From assembly GCA_037481615.1 (NCBI GenBank), contig JBBFLI010000023.1: a stretch of 64,000 bases of DNA; one strand, written 5' to 3'. The notes under the pieces are model-generated. The model saw only the letters and a list, made by a program, of their open reading frames with translations, did not search any database and was not told where the DNA came from. Both the position numbers and the translations under genes were made by a program. Position 1 is the first letter of the stretch, and each line of letters begins with the position of its first letter. Below, one piece after another: positions 40,542-48,767 of this stretch. Source of the stretch: SpSt-501 sp037481615. Lineage in GTDB: Bacteria > Desulfobacterota > Desulfobacteria > Desulfobacterales > SpSt-501.

Positions 40542-41519
40542 TCAGCAGCGGTCTTTCATGGGGTGGAGCCAGCAGTAGGCGACCGCCTCCTCGAGCACGG
40601 CCGGAACCCCCTCCCGGACGGTGGGGAAGAGGGGCTCGACGCCAAAGAGCGCCCGGAACGTCCCGGCGACCACCGGCAGGTTGAGGTTCCAGGCCCGCAC
40701 CGCCCCCGCGGAGTAAAGCCCCGGCCGGCGGTGCAGCAGACGCAGCCCGTCGAGGAGGAGCGCTGCGGCGAGCGCCGCCCGCCGCGGGATGCGGGTCACG
40801 CGCAGCCGCGGGTAGCTCGCCCGGACGACCTCGAAGAAGCGGTTCCAGGAGCAGGATTCCTCGTCGGCCACGACGAAGGCCCCCTCGAGCCCGCCTTCGG
40901 CCGCGGCCACGAGCGCGCGCGCCGCGTCGCGCACGTGCAGGTGGCCGTAACGGTTTTCGCCCCGGCCCGGAAAGAGCATCCAGCCCCGCCGGGCCTCCTC
41001 GAAAAAGAGGCTCCGCGCCCCGTAGGTGTGGGGCAGCCGCAGCGAGACGAAGCGCATGCCGGAGGCGCGCGCGCCCCGGGCGAGAAGGGTCTCGGCCTCG
41101 AGCTTCGCCCGGCCGTAGCCCAGCACCGGGGCGGCGGGGGTCTGCTGGTCGATCGGCTGCCCGCGGTCCGGGTAGACGAGGAGGCTTCCGCCGTAGACGA
41201 GGGTTTTTACGCCGGCCGCCGCGGCGGCGGAGAGCAGGTTGCGCGAGCCCTCGACGATCGAGGGGCGAACGATGCGGTAGGCGACGAAAGAGGCGACCGC
41301 CCCGAGGTGGATGACCGTGTCGACGCCTGCGACGGCCGCCGGCAGACTGTCCGGGGCGAGGAGATCGCCGTTCACCGTCTCGCCCGCAAGCCCGCGGAGC
41401 ACCAGCCCGCGCAGCGGCCGCCGCACGAGCATGCGGGGGGCGATGCCGCGCTCGTTCAACAGGCGCGCCACCTCGTGGCCGATGAACCCCGTCGCCCCGG
41501 TGAGGAGCACGCGGCGCAC
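40542..41519 (-). CDS. NAD-dependent epimerase/dehydratase family protein
   Basis: 325 residues from GTG 41519. Extended SDR: VLLTGATGFIGHEVARLLNERG, GDLLAPDSLPAAVAGVDTVIHLGAVA, and the catalytic YGRAKLEAE (Tyr-x3-Lys). Later parts (GRGENRYGHLHVRDAARALV) match sugar-nucleotide or 3-beta-HSD-like members; the substrate is not resolved. It lies 11 bp after the NAD kinase gene. Confidence 0.87.
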   Translation of the reverse strand: MRRVLLTGATGFIGHEVARLLNERGIAPRMLVRRPLRGLVLRGLAGETVNGDLLAPDSLPAAVAGVDTVIHLGAVASFVAYRIVRPSIVEGSRNLLSAAAAAGVKTLVYGGSLLVYPDRGQPIDQQTPAAPVLGYGRAKLEAETLLARGARASGMRFVSLRLPHTYGARSLFFEEARRGWMLFPGRGENRYGHLHVRDAARALVAAAEGGLEGAFVVADEESCSWNRFFEVVRASYPRLRVTRIPRRAALAAALLLDGLRLLHRRPGLYSAGAVRAWNLNLPVVAGTFRALFGVEPLFPTVREGVPAVLEEAVAYCWLHPMKDRC

Positions 41520-41530
41520 GGCGCCCCGCC

Positions 41531-42409
41531 TCAGACCCGCCCCCCGCTCCAGCGCAGCTTGGCCTTGAGCACGTCGAAGTAATGGCGGCCGGGAAGCAGG
41601 ATGAGCGGCAGGGGGTGATCGCTTTTCCTCACCGTGAGGACGTCCTGGTCGGTCAGTTCCAGGCCGCGCTGGCCGTCGAGGGTGAGCACGATGTCCTGCG
41701 AGCCCTTGTCCAGGCGCAGCGTGATCTCGACCTCCTCGGGGACGATCAGCGGCCGGTTGGTCAGGGTGAAGGGGCAGATCGGGGTGAGGATCAGCCCCGG
41801 CACCTTGGGGTGGATGACGGGCCCCCCGGCGGCGAGCGAATAGGCGGTCGAGCCCGTGGGGGTGGCGACGATCAGGCCGTCGGCGCGGAAGGTGGTCAGG
41901 TAATGGCCGTTCACGTGGGTCACGATGTTCGCCAGCCTGGCCAGCGCCCCACGGTGGATCACGACGTCGTTCAGCACCGTGTCGCGCAGGATCGTCCTTC
42001 CCCGACGGGCGACCTCGGCGTCGAGGCGCATGCGGCGGGCGACGTGGAAATCGCCCGCGAGCACGCGTTCGGCCGCCTCGAAGAGGTTCTCCTCGAGAAT
42101 CTCGGCGAGGAAGCCCAGCTCCCCGAACTTGATGCCGAGCAGCGGGATCTCCCGGTCCCCCACCCAACGCACCGCGCTGAGGAAGGTGCCGTCGCCGCCC
42201 AGCACGAAGACGCAGAAGAGGTTCCGCGGCGGCGGCCGCTTCGCGGCGGACTCCCGCTGCGCCGGGGCGGCCGGGCTCGTCGTGCGCACGACCCCGACCC
42301 CGCGGGCCCGCAGCCACGCGGCGAGCTCGTCGGCCTTGGCCGCGGCGCGCGGGTCGCGTTTGACGTAGAGGGCGATCTTGCGCGGCGTCCGGGAAGCCGT
42401 TTTCGGCAT
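41531..42409 (-). CDS. nadK: NAD kinase
   Basis: 292 residues from ATG 42409 with CAAAGGACCG upstream. Family motifs: IALYVKRDPRAAAKADELA, VFVLGGDGTFLSAVR (GGDG), LGIKFGELGFLAE, FRADGLIVATPTGSTAYSLAAGGPV and TLDGQRGLEL. It makes NADP from NAD and ATP. Most likely co-transcribed with the epimerase and SDR that follow. Confidence 0.95.
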   Translation of the reverse strand: MPKTASRTPRKIALYVKRDPRAAAKADELAAWLRARGVGVVRTTSPAAPAQRESAAKRPPPRNLFCVFVLGGDGTFLSAVRWVGDREIPLLGIKFGELGFLAEILEENLFEAAERVLAGDFHVARRMRLDAEVARRGRTILRDTVLNDVVIHRGALARLANIVTHVNGHYLTTFRADGLIVATPTGSTAYSLAAGGPVIHPKVPGLILTPICPFTLTNRPLIVPEEVEITLRLDKGSQDIVLTLDGQRGLELTDQDVLTVRKSDHPLPLILLPGRHYFDVLKAKLRWSGGRV

Positions 42410-42462
42410 GCGATCGGTCCTTTGCGGGGTCTTCAACGCGGCCGTCCCGCGGCCCGGGGCTT

Positions 42463-43545
42463 TCATAGCGGTTCGGCCCCCGGGCCGCAAGGGGGGGAAG
42501 GCCCGCCGGCATCGGACCGCCGCACGGCCACGAAGACGACCGCGCGGCTTTCGCCTTCCGCGGCGGCCCACTCGGCGAGGGCGATCTCTCCCGCCTCCCC
42601 CCCGGCGGGGGGGGCGGGCAGCCGGACCCCCAGCCAGTTGAGCCGCAGCCGGAGCGGCCGCACGGAGAAGGCTTTCTCCGGCGCGGCGAGCAGGCGGGCG
42701 AGGCGCTCGAGAAAGGCCTCGCCGCCTGCGGCCGCCGCGGAAAGCTCCTCGATCTCGTGATCGATCGCGCTGAGCGCCTCCGGCGGCCTTTCGTCCGCCG
42801 CCGCGCCGCAGGCGGTGCAGGCGATCTTCCACTGCACGGCCAGCGTTTTCCGGTGCTCCCGGAGCGCCTCGCGGCGTCGCCGGCGGGTGAGGGTCTCCTC
42901 CACGAGCCGGCCGACGATTTCAACGATCAGACGCCGTGCGATCGCCCGCCGCAGCGACTCCTCGTCGGGTGAGGGTTCGAGGAGTCGCACATCCTCGAAC
43001 TCGACGAGCCTTTGGGCCGAGTCGCGGCAGAGCACATCCCCCTCGAGGGCGGGCACGAAGACGGTTCGCTCGCTGCGCCGGGCCGTGAGGAGCGCGAAGG
43101 CGGTTTCGGCCCCGGAGCGCGCGAAGAAGGCGCGGAGCGCCGGGTCGGCGGCGAGGAAACGGCGGATCGCCTCGGGGGCGACGAAGAACGCACGCAGCAG
43201 AGGGTCTTCCCCCCAGCGCCCGGCCGCGAGCTCGACCGGTCCGGGGATCCGCGCGAGCGCACCCCGGAGATGCGCGGCCGCCCGTTCCAGGACGGCCCCG
43301 AGCCCGCGGCGGCAGTCCTGCGGTGAACAGGCGAGCGGGGCGCTCGCCACGGCGATCGCCTCGAGAGCCTCTTCGGTCGCGGCGGCGAGCCGCCGCCGGC
43401 GCCGGGCGGCCCGGCGCCGGCGGGCCAGCGCGAGCCTCAGCCCGCGGAAAGCGCGGCCGACGGCCGCCCGCGGGCCTCCGGCGGAGGGGGGGGCGCCGGT
43501 TTGCGCCGAATTGACTTTGATTTCCGCGTCGGATAGAGGATCCAA
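42463..43545 (-). CDS. Unrecognised protein, about 360 residues
   Basis: No family recognised. No ATG fits; TTG 43545 has GGAG four bases upstream and is my choice, but the frame is open to TTG 43665. The N-terminal third is very Arg-rich (LALARRRRAARRRRRLAAATEEA). The middle has mixed hydrophobic/acidic segments (FARSGAETAFALLTARRSERTVFVPALEGDVLCRDSAQRLVEFEDVRLL). A helix-rich part with one Cys-x-x-Cys (CTACGAAADE) follows. No signal peptide or clear membrane helix. It lies 53 bp upstream of nadK in the same direction. Confidence 0.6.
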   Translation of the reverse strand: MDPLSDAEIKVNSAQTGAPPSAGGPRAAVGRAFRGLRLALARRRRAARRRRRLAAATEEALEAIAVASAPLACSPQDCRRGLGAVLERAAAHLRGALARIPGPVELAAGRWGEDPLLRAFFVAPEAIRRFLAADPALRAFFARSGAETAFALLTARRSERTVFVPALEGDVLCRDSAQRLVEFEDVRLLEPSPDEESLRRAIARRLIVEIVGRLVEETLTRRRRREALREHRKTLAVQWKIACTACGAAADERPPEALSAIDHEIEELSAAAAGGEAFLERLARLLAAPEKAFSVRPLRLRLNWLGVRLPAPPAGGEAGEIALAEWAAAEGESRAVVFVAVRRSDAGGPSPPCGPGAEPL

Positions 43546-43749
43546 GCGTCTCCGCCCGTCCGGAAGCCTTCGGGCGCCGGAGGCGCGAAGCGCCCGCCTT
43601 CTTGCGCCGGCGAACAGAGGCGCCCGGTCAAGCGAGATCGTAGCATGGGGACCCGGCCCTGCCAACCGGGGGGCGCCGGGGCGGCCGGATTCGCCCCGGG
43701 GCCGCCCGCCGGGCAGTCTTCCGCCCCCCTTCCGGCCGCCGCGGAAGAC

Positions 43750-43778
43750 TTGCGCCCGAGCCCGACGGCGCCTATCCT
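43750..43778 (+). promoter_or_regulatory. Possible promoter of the receiver gene
   Basis: TTGCGC at 43750-43755, 17 bp spacer, TATCCT at 43773-43778, about 60 bp before the start codon. Confidence 0.35.
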
Positions 43779-43838
43779 GGTATTCGAAGATGTTCGGATT
43801 CCCGGCTTGCGGGCCGACCGGGGGGAAAGGAGCCGAAG

Positions 43839-44327
43839 ATGAAGGAGTCGATGCTCAACGACAAGCGGCTGCTCGCCGTGGACGACGAACCCGACGTGCT
43901 CGACTCTCTCGAGGAGATCGTCAAGGCCGAGGCGCCGCGTTGCACGGTTTGCAAGGCGCGTTCGTACGAGGAGGCGATGCGCTTTCTTGGGGAGGCGGAC
44001 TTCGACCTCGTGGTCCTCGACATCATGGGGGTGCGCGGCTTCGAGCTGCTCGAGGAGGCTGTGCGGCGCGGGCTGCGCGTCGCCATGCTCACCGCGCACG
44101 CGCTCACCCCCGAGGCGCTCAAGCGCTCTTACGATCTGCGGGCGCGCGCTTTTCTGCCCAAGGAGAAGCTGGCCGACATCGTCCCCTTCCTCGAGGATGT
44201 CCTGAGCTGCGACTACGAGACCGGCTGGAAGCGCCTGATGCGCAAGCTGCACGGCTTCTTCAACGAGCGTTTCGTCTCCGACTGGGAAAAGAAGACGGGC
44301 CTCGACTGGAAGGAGTGGGCCAAGTGA
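43839..44327 (+). CDS. Orphan single-domain response regulator
   Basis: 162 residues. Receiver domain with LLAVDDEPDVLDSL, phospho-Asp in VVLDIMGVRGFELL and Lys in ARAFLPKEKLADI. A roughly 40-residue C-terminal helix (GWKRLMRKLHGFFNERFVSDWEKKTGLDWKEWAK) follows with no DNA-binding fold. No kinase is adjacent. Likely signals through protein contact. ATG 43839 after AAAGGAGCCGAAG. Confidence 0.88.
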   Translation: MKESMLNDKRLLAVDDEPDVLDSLEEIVKAEAPRCTVCKARSYEEAMRFLGEADFDLVVLDIMGVRGFELLEEAVRRGLRVAMLTAHALTPEALKRSYDLRARAFLPKEKLADIVPFLEDVLSCDYETGWKRLMRKLHGFFNERFVSDWEKKTGLDWKEWAK

Positions 44328-44352
44328 TCCTTCCTGCCGGGGCCGGCCGGCT

Positions 44353-45654
44353 TCAGGGCATGAGCCAGTTCGGCAGGAAGGTGCAGATCGAGGGGAACAG
44401 AAAGAGGAGCACCCCGCAGAAGAGGATGCTCAAGAGGAAGGGGTAGACGCCGCGGTAGATCGTGCCGAAGGGGACCTTGGTGATGTTCTTCACCACGAAG
44501 ACGTTGATCGCCACGGGCGGGATCACGACGCCGATCATCACCGTGAGGGCGATGATCATCCCGAACCAGAGCGGGCTGAACCCGAGCTTCCCGATCACCG
44601 GGAAGAAGATGGGGGTGGCGAGCACCATGAAGGCGAGGTCGTCGATGAAGGAGCCGCCCAGGAGATAGATGATCGAGATCATCACCATGATGGCGTAGCG
44701 GTTGTAGGGCAGCGAGACGACCCAGTCGGCGGTGATCATGGGGATCTTCGTCACCGCCAGAAAATGCCCCAGGATGACCGAGCCGGCGATCAGCATGAGC
44801 ACCATGCACGCCGTGCGCAGCGATTCGGCCACGGACTTCACGTATCCCCGGAAGTTCAGGTCCCCCTTCAGAATGGACAGGACGAGGACCGCGAAGGTCC
44901 CGACACTTCCCGCCTCGGTGGGGGTGAAAAAGCCCTGCATCAGCCCCCCGATCACCAGGGCGAAGATGACGAGCACCCAGAGCACCTCGGGAAGGGTGGC
45001 CAGGCGCGTTTTCCAGCTCGACGCCCGCCCCCGGGGGCCCAGGGCCGGGTTGATCCGGCACCAGCCGTAGATGATGCAGACGAAGAAGAAGGCCACCATC
45101 AGGCCCGGGATCAGCCCCGCGAGGAAGAGCTTGCCGATCGACTGCTCGGTGATGATGCCGAAGACGATGAGGGTGACGCTGGGGGGCATCAGGATGCCGA
45201 GGGTTCCCACCGTGGCCACGATCCCCGTGGAGAGCTTCTTGTCGTAGCCGTAGCTGTCCATTTCCGGGACGGCGATGCTCGCGAAGGTCGCGGCCGTCGC
45301 CGGCGAGGAGCCGCAGATCGCCTTGAAGGCCGTCGCCCCGGCCACGGTCGCCATGGCGAGCCCGCCCGGGATGTGCCCGACGAAGGCGTAGGCCGCGGCG
45401 TACATCCGCCGGGCGATGCCGGCGTTGAAGGCGATCTGGCCCATGAGGATGAAGAGCGGGATGACCGTGAAGCCGTAGGAGGACAGGACGTCGAAGACGT
45501 CCTTGGCGAGCAGGTTCAGCCCGGCCTTCCAGGAGACGATCGTGCTGAAGCCCACGAAACCGACGATCGCCATGGCGAAGCCGAGCTCGATGCCGGTCAA
45601 AAAGAGCAGCAGCACGACGGCGAGGCCGGCGAGGCCGATCGAGACCTCACTCAT
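44353..45654 (-). CDS. dctM: TRAP transporter large permease, DctM-like
   Basis: 433 residues, twelve or so helices of the DctM family. Visible: LLLFLTGIELGFAMAIVGFVG, PLFILMGQIAFNAGIARRMY, ICGSSPATAATFASIAVPEM, GTLGILMPPSVTLIVFGIITEQSIG and FFTPTEAGSVGTFAVLVLS. It forms the Na+- or H+-driven channel with DctQ. Start overlaps the dctQ stop by 8 bp. Confidence 0.95.
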   Translation of the reverse strand: MSEVSIGLAGLAVVLLLFLTGIELGFAMAIVGFVGFSTIVSWKAGLNLLAKDVFDVLSSYGFTVIPLFILMGQIAFNAGIARRMYAAAYAFVGHIPGGLAMATVAGATAFKAICGSSPATAATFASIAVPEMDSYGYDKKLSTGIVATVGTLGILMPPSVTLIVFGIITEQSIGKLFLAGLIPGLMVAFFFVCIIYGWCRINPALGPRGRASSWKTRLATLPEVLWVLVIFALVIGGLMQGFFTPTEAGSVGTFAVLVLSILKGDLNFRGYVKSVAESLRTACMVLMLIAGSVILGHFLAVTKIPMITADWVVSLPYNRYAIMVMISIIYLLGGSFIDDLAFMVLATPIFFPVIGKLGFSPLWFGMIIALTVMIGVVIPPVAINVFVVKNITKVPFGTIYRGVYPFLLSILFCGVLLFLFPSICTFLPNWLMP

Positions 45655-46129
45655 ATTGCCCCCGGAAGATCTTCGCGATGTCCGCGAGCAGCACCAGGCA
45701 CTCCACGAAGCAGGCCGCGCCGACCCCGTAAGCCACGGGGTAGAAGGGCAGCTGCAGCGTGAGCGAGACTTCCCCCGAACGCTGCAGGTCCATCCCGAAG
45801 AGGAAGAGATTCCAGCCGATCACCGCGAACAGGGCGATGCCGAGCGCGCGCGTGGCGACGTGGACCGGCCGCCGCACCGCCGGCGGGAGCCTGCCGGTGA
45901 AGAAGTCGACGTAGATGTGCCCCCGCAGCCAGGAAGTGAGCGGCAGGGCGAAGCCGATGACCACGGCTCCCGAAAAGGCGACCAGCTCGTAGGTGCCGAC
46001 GATCGGGCGCCGCAGCAGACGGAGCACGACGTCGAGCACCGTGAGGAGCATGATGAAGGTGATCGCGATCCCGGCGACGATGTTGAGCAGGCGGCTCAAC
46101 CGCTCGACGAGGCGGAGGGTGCGTCCCAC
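45647..46129 (-). CDS. dctQ: TRAP transporter small permease, DctQ-like
   Basis: 160 residues, four transmembrane helices: LNIVAGIAITFIMLLTVLDVVLRLL, TYELVAFSGAVVIGFALPL, WLRGHIYVDFFTG and FAVIGWNLFLFGMDLQRSGE. GTG start 46129 with AAGGAGCACGC. Sits between dctP and dctM as usual. Confidence 0.92.
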   Translation of the reverse strand: MGRTLRLVERLSRLLNIVAGIAITFIMLLTVLDVVLRLLRRPIVGTYELVAFSGAVVIGFALPLTSWLRGHIYVDFFTGRLPPAVRRPVHVATRALGIALFAVIGWNLFLFGMDLQRSGEVSLTLQLPFYPVAYGVGAACFVECLVLLADIAKIFRGQYE

Positions 46130-46212
46130 GCGTGCTCCTTGTCGCGAAAGAGGGGATGTCCAACGCCCGGGGGGAGGCCTTCGGCCCCGGCCTCCCCCCC
46201 GGCGGGGATCGG

Positions 46213-47238
46213 TTACGGCTGCTTTTTCACCTCGTCCAGGTAGAACCGCAGCGCTTCCTCGCCCGGCAGGTTCTTCGCCTTCATCCCGGCCACGTACTCA
46301 TCGAGGATGGGGCGCACCGCCTGGGCCCATTTCGCGTCCTCCTCCTGGGAGAGGGCGATGATCTGGTTGCCGCGCGAGAGGGTGAACTGGCGGCCCTCCT
46401 TGTCGATCTCGTCCCAGAGCCGGCCCGTCTTCTCGATCCACTCGCGGTTGACCTCTTCGATCGTCTTCTGCACCGACGGGGGCAGGGCGTTCCACTTGTC
46501 CTTGTTCATCACCACGAAGAAGCCCGTGCTGTAAGAGGAGCCGAAATTCTCGATCGTGTATTTCACCACCTCGCCCCACTTCCAGCCCTGGAGCGACTCC
46601 TGGGGGGCCATCGAGCCGTCGACGACCCCGCGGCTGAGCGCATCGTAGGTTTCGCCCATGGGCATGGCCACGGGAACGGCGCCGAGCGCGGAAACGATCT
46701 TCGCCGCCATGCCCGTGCAGCGGATTTTCATCCCCTTGAGGTCGGCGAGCGTGTTCACCGGCCTCTTGGTGTGCAGCAACCCCGGCCCGTGGCCGTGGAA
46801 ATAGAGCACTTTCACCTCGTTGAACTCAGCGGGCTTGAATTTCTCGTAGTAGGCGTTGATCAGCCGGCTCGCCGTCAGCCCGGTCTTGATGCCGAGCGGC
46901 AGGTCGGTCACCTCGGTCAGCGGGAACTTCCCCCGCGTGTAGGCGAGCACCGAAAAACCGATGTCGGAGATGCCCTTCACGACGCCGTCGTAGCACTTGT
47001 CGGCGGGGGTGAGGGTTCCGCCGGGAAAGATCGTGATCTTGACCGCACCCTGGGTGCGTTTTTCGACCTCCTGGACCCACTCGTTCGCCAGCACGGTCAT
47101 CTTGTGCGGGGCGGGAAAGAAGATGGAGTAGTTGAGCTTGACGGGGTCTGCCGCCTGTGCGGCGCGCGGCGGCGCGTACAGGAGCAGGGCGATTGCCAGA
47201 AAGAGGGGGACCCAAACGATCCGTTTTGCCGATTTCAT
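46213..47238 (-). CDS. dctP: TRAP transporter substrate-binding protein, DctP family
   Basis: 341 residues, periplasmic binding protein. Signal peptide MKSAKRIVWVPLFLAIALLLYAPPRAAQA, then FPAPHKMTVLANEWVQEVEKRT, VKITIFPGGTL, LADLKGMKIRCTGMAAKIVSALGAVPV and the region with the ligand Arg. DctP proteins bind carboxylates; the exact ligand is not readable. It heads dctP-dctQ-dctM. Confidence 0.93.
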   Translation of the reverse strand: MKSAKRIVWVPLFLAIALLLYAPPRAAQAADPVKLNYSIFFPAPHKMTVLANEWVQEVEKRTQGAVKITIFPGGTLTPADKCYDGVVKGISDIGFSVLAYTRGKFPLTEVTDLPLGIKTGLTASRLINAYYEKFKPAEFNEVKVLYFHGHGPGLLHTKRPVNTLADLKGMKIRCTGMAAKIVSALGAVPVAMPMGETYDALSRGVVDGSMAPQESLQGWKWGEVVKYTIENFGSSYSTGFFVVMNKDKWNALPPSVQKTIEEVNREWIEKTGRLWDEIDKEGRQFTLSRGNQIIALSQEEDAKWAQAVRPILDEYVAGMKAKNLPGEEALRFYLDEVKKQP

Positions 47239-47473
47239 GCGTTCCTCCCTTCGGCTGAGCGGGTTGAGGGAAAGCGATGGCGGTTGGCATCCACCGGGGG
47301 CTCGCGCAAAGAGGGCCGGCGCGGCCCTCCCGGCCGAGCCGGCGAATCCGATCCAGGGCCTGCGGGGCCTGGCGGCGGGAAGCCGCTCACGGCCCGCTTG
47401 CCCACCGGACGGGATCTTTCTCGTCGATCCACCACGGAACGCCGGGCAGAAACGGAAATGACGACGGCTTCCT

Positions 47474-47502
47474 TCTTAGAGCATTCGGGGCGTCGCTGTC
47501 AA
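47474..47502 (-). promoter_or_regulatory. Promoter of dctPQM
   Basis: Minus strand TTGACA (47502-47497), 17 bp spacer, CTAAGA (47479-47474). The -35 abuts the repeats at 47503. Confidence 0.5.
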
Positions 47503-47540
47503 TTGCAATGTGATTGCAATATAGCTGCAATGGAGCTGCA
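47503..47540. repeat. Four 11-bp-phased direct repeats, probable operator
   Basis: TTGCAATGTGA, TTGCAATATAG, CTGCAATGGAG and CTGCACGAAGG begin at 47503, 47514, 47525 and 47536, i.e. once per helical turn. The first two units sit within ATTGCAAT palindromes. Placed between divergent dctP and gntR, this looks like a cooperative regulator-binding array. Confidence 0.65.
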
Positions 47541-47681
47541 CGAAGGCGCCTTCGGCCGCCTCTTTCGCCAAGGGCGAGACCGCGGTTGCATCCCGCCGCC
47601 CGCCGGTGTTAGAGAGGTGGCCCCGCCCCGGCGAAACGGTCCGGGACGCCGCCGCCCGGCCTGGAGGAGGATTCCTTTCCG

Positions 47682-48431
47682 GTGTTGAACCCCCGCGAGT
47701 CGACCCCTCTCTATCTCGGCCTGCGCGAGCTTCTCCGCGGCAAGCTCGCCGCGGGGGAGTATCCCCCCGACCAGGCGATCCCCTCCGAGCGCGAGCTCTG
47801 CCGGGCCTACGGGGTGAGCCGCATCACGGTGCGCCAGGCGATTGCGGGGCTGATCCACGAGGGGCTCCTCTACCGCCGTCCGGGCAAGGGGACTTACGCC
47901 GCCCCGCGCAAGGTGAGCCAGGGGCTCTCCCGCTTCGTCAGTTTCGCGCAGACGGTCGAACAGATCGGGCTTGCACCCGCCACGCGCATCCTCTTCGCCG
48001 GAAGCTCCCCCCCCGACCCGGAGGCGGCCGCGGTGCTCGGCCTCGACCCCGAAGAGCCCTGTGCCCGGCTCGAGCTGCTCGGCCTGGGGGACGGCAGACC
48101 TCTCGTGGTGTACGATTCGCTTTTCGCGCCGGGCGCGGGGGAGGCGATCCTGAGCGCGGCCGGCCGCCGCGAACGCGCGGGGCGGCCTTTTTCGACCTAC
48201 GAACTCTGGGAGGAAACGCCCGGCCTGCGGCCGGTGCGCGTGCGGCAGACGCTCGAGGCGCTTTGCGCCGCGGGGGGCGCGGCGAAGGCGCTCGCCGTCA
48301 AACCCGGCCAGGCGCTCCTCCGGGTGGTCTCGGTGTTCGAGGACCGCCGCGGCCGGCCGCTCGAGTTCCGGCGGGCCCTCTACCGCGGAGACCTCTACAA
48401 GTTCCACGTGGTGCGCGATCTCGCCGGGTAG
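47682..48431 (+). CDS. GntR-family (HutC subfamily) transcription regulator
   Basis: 249 residues from GTG 47682. The N-terminal winged helix shows LRGKLAAGEYPPDQAIPSERELCRAYGVSRITVRQAIAGLIHEG, the GntR signature. The C-terminal UTRA ligand domain has FVSFAQTVEQIG, PLVVYDSLFAPG and PLEFRRALYRGDLYKF. It lies between two TRAP systems and probably answers to a small ligand related to their substrates. Candidate sites: the phased repeats at 47503 and the dyad at 48660. Confidence 0.9.
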   Translation: MLNPRESTPLYLGLRELLRGKLAAGEYPPDQAIPSERELCRAYGVSRITVRQAIAGLIHEGLLYRRPGKGTYAAPRKVSQGLSRFVSFAQTVEQIGLAPATRILFAGSSPPDPEAAAVLGLDPEEPCARLELLGLGDGRPLVVYDSLFAPGAGEAILSAAGRRERAGRPFSTYELWEETPGLRPVRVRQTLEALCAAGGAAKALAVKPGQALLRVVSVFEDRRGRPLEFRRALYRGDLYKFHVVRDLAG

Positions 48432-48767
48432 GCCGGCCGCCGAGGCCGGCTCGACGGACGGCCGCGCTTCCCGGCCCGCCCCGCCTGCCGCCGCCGCGAA
48501 GGGACGCTCCCCGCGGCGGGTCTCCCCCCGCACGCGGGTGCCCTTCCGTCGGCCGCGCCGCAAACGGCCGGGGCGGATCCCGCCGCTTTCCCCGATCGGC
48601 CCGAGCGGCGGGAAACGGGCGCGACGGATTCGTTTTTCCGGTTGACAGCGCTTGGGCGCAACTGGTAATGACCGGATAAGACCAGTTTCGGGTTCCCGCA
48701 GCGCAGGCAACACCCCTTTCCGGCGACCGAGGGTCGCCGCCTTCCCGCCCCGGGAAAGGAGGAAGCC
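48432..48767 (+). other. Intergenic region with the TAXI-TRAP promoter
   Basis: After gntR there is a GC dyad (GCCGGC..GCCGGC near 48434) without a T tract. A promoter and inverted repeat sit at 48642-48687. Nothing else recognised. Confidence 0.5.
48642..48687 (+). promoter_or_regulatory. Promoter and inverted-repeat operator of the TAXI-TRAP unit
   Basis: TTGACA (48642-48647), 18 bp spacer, TAATGA (48666-48671). A perfect AACTGGT...ACCAGTT repeat (48660-48666 and 48681-48687, 14 bp apart) covers the -10 and start site. Inner TGGT-N4-ACC also resembles the GT...AC core of GntR sites. Confidence 0.55.

Larger units (their letters stand above)
47239..47681. other. Divergent dctP/gntR regulatory region
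   Basis: No gene is supported. It contains a minus-strand sigma-70-like promoter (47474-47502) for dctPQM and, just upstream of it, an 11-bp phased repeat (47503-47540). The remaining GC-rich part holds nothing recognised. Confidence 0.55.
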
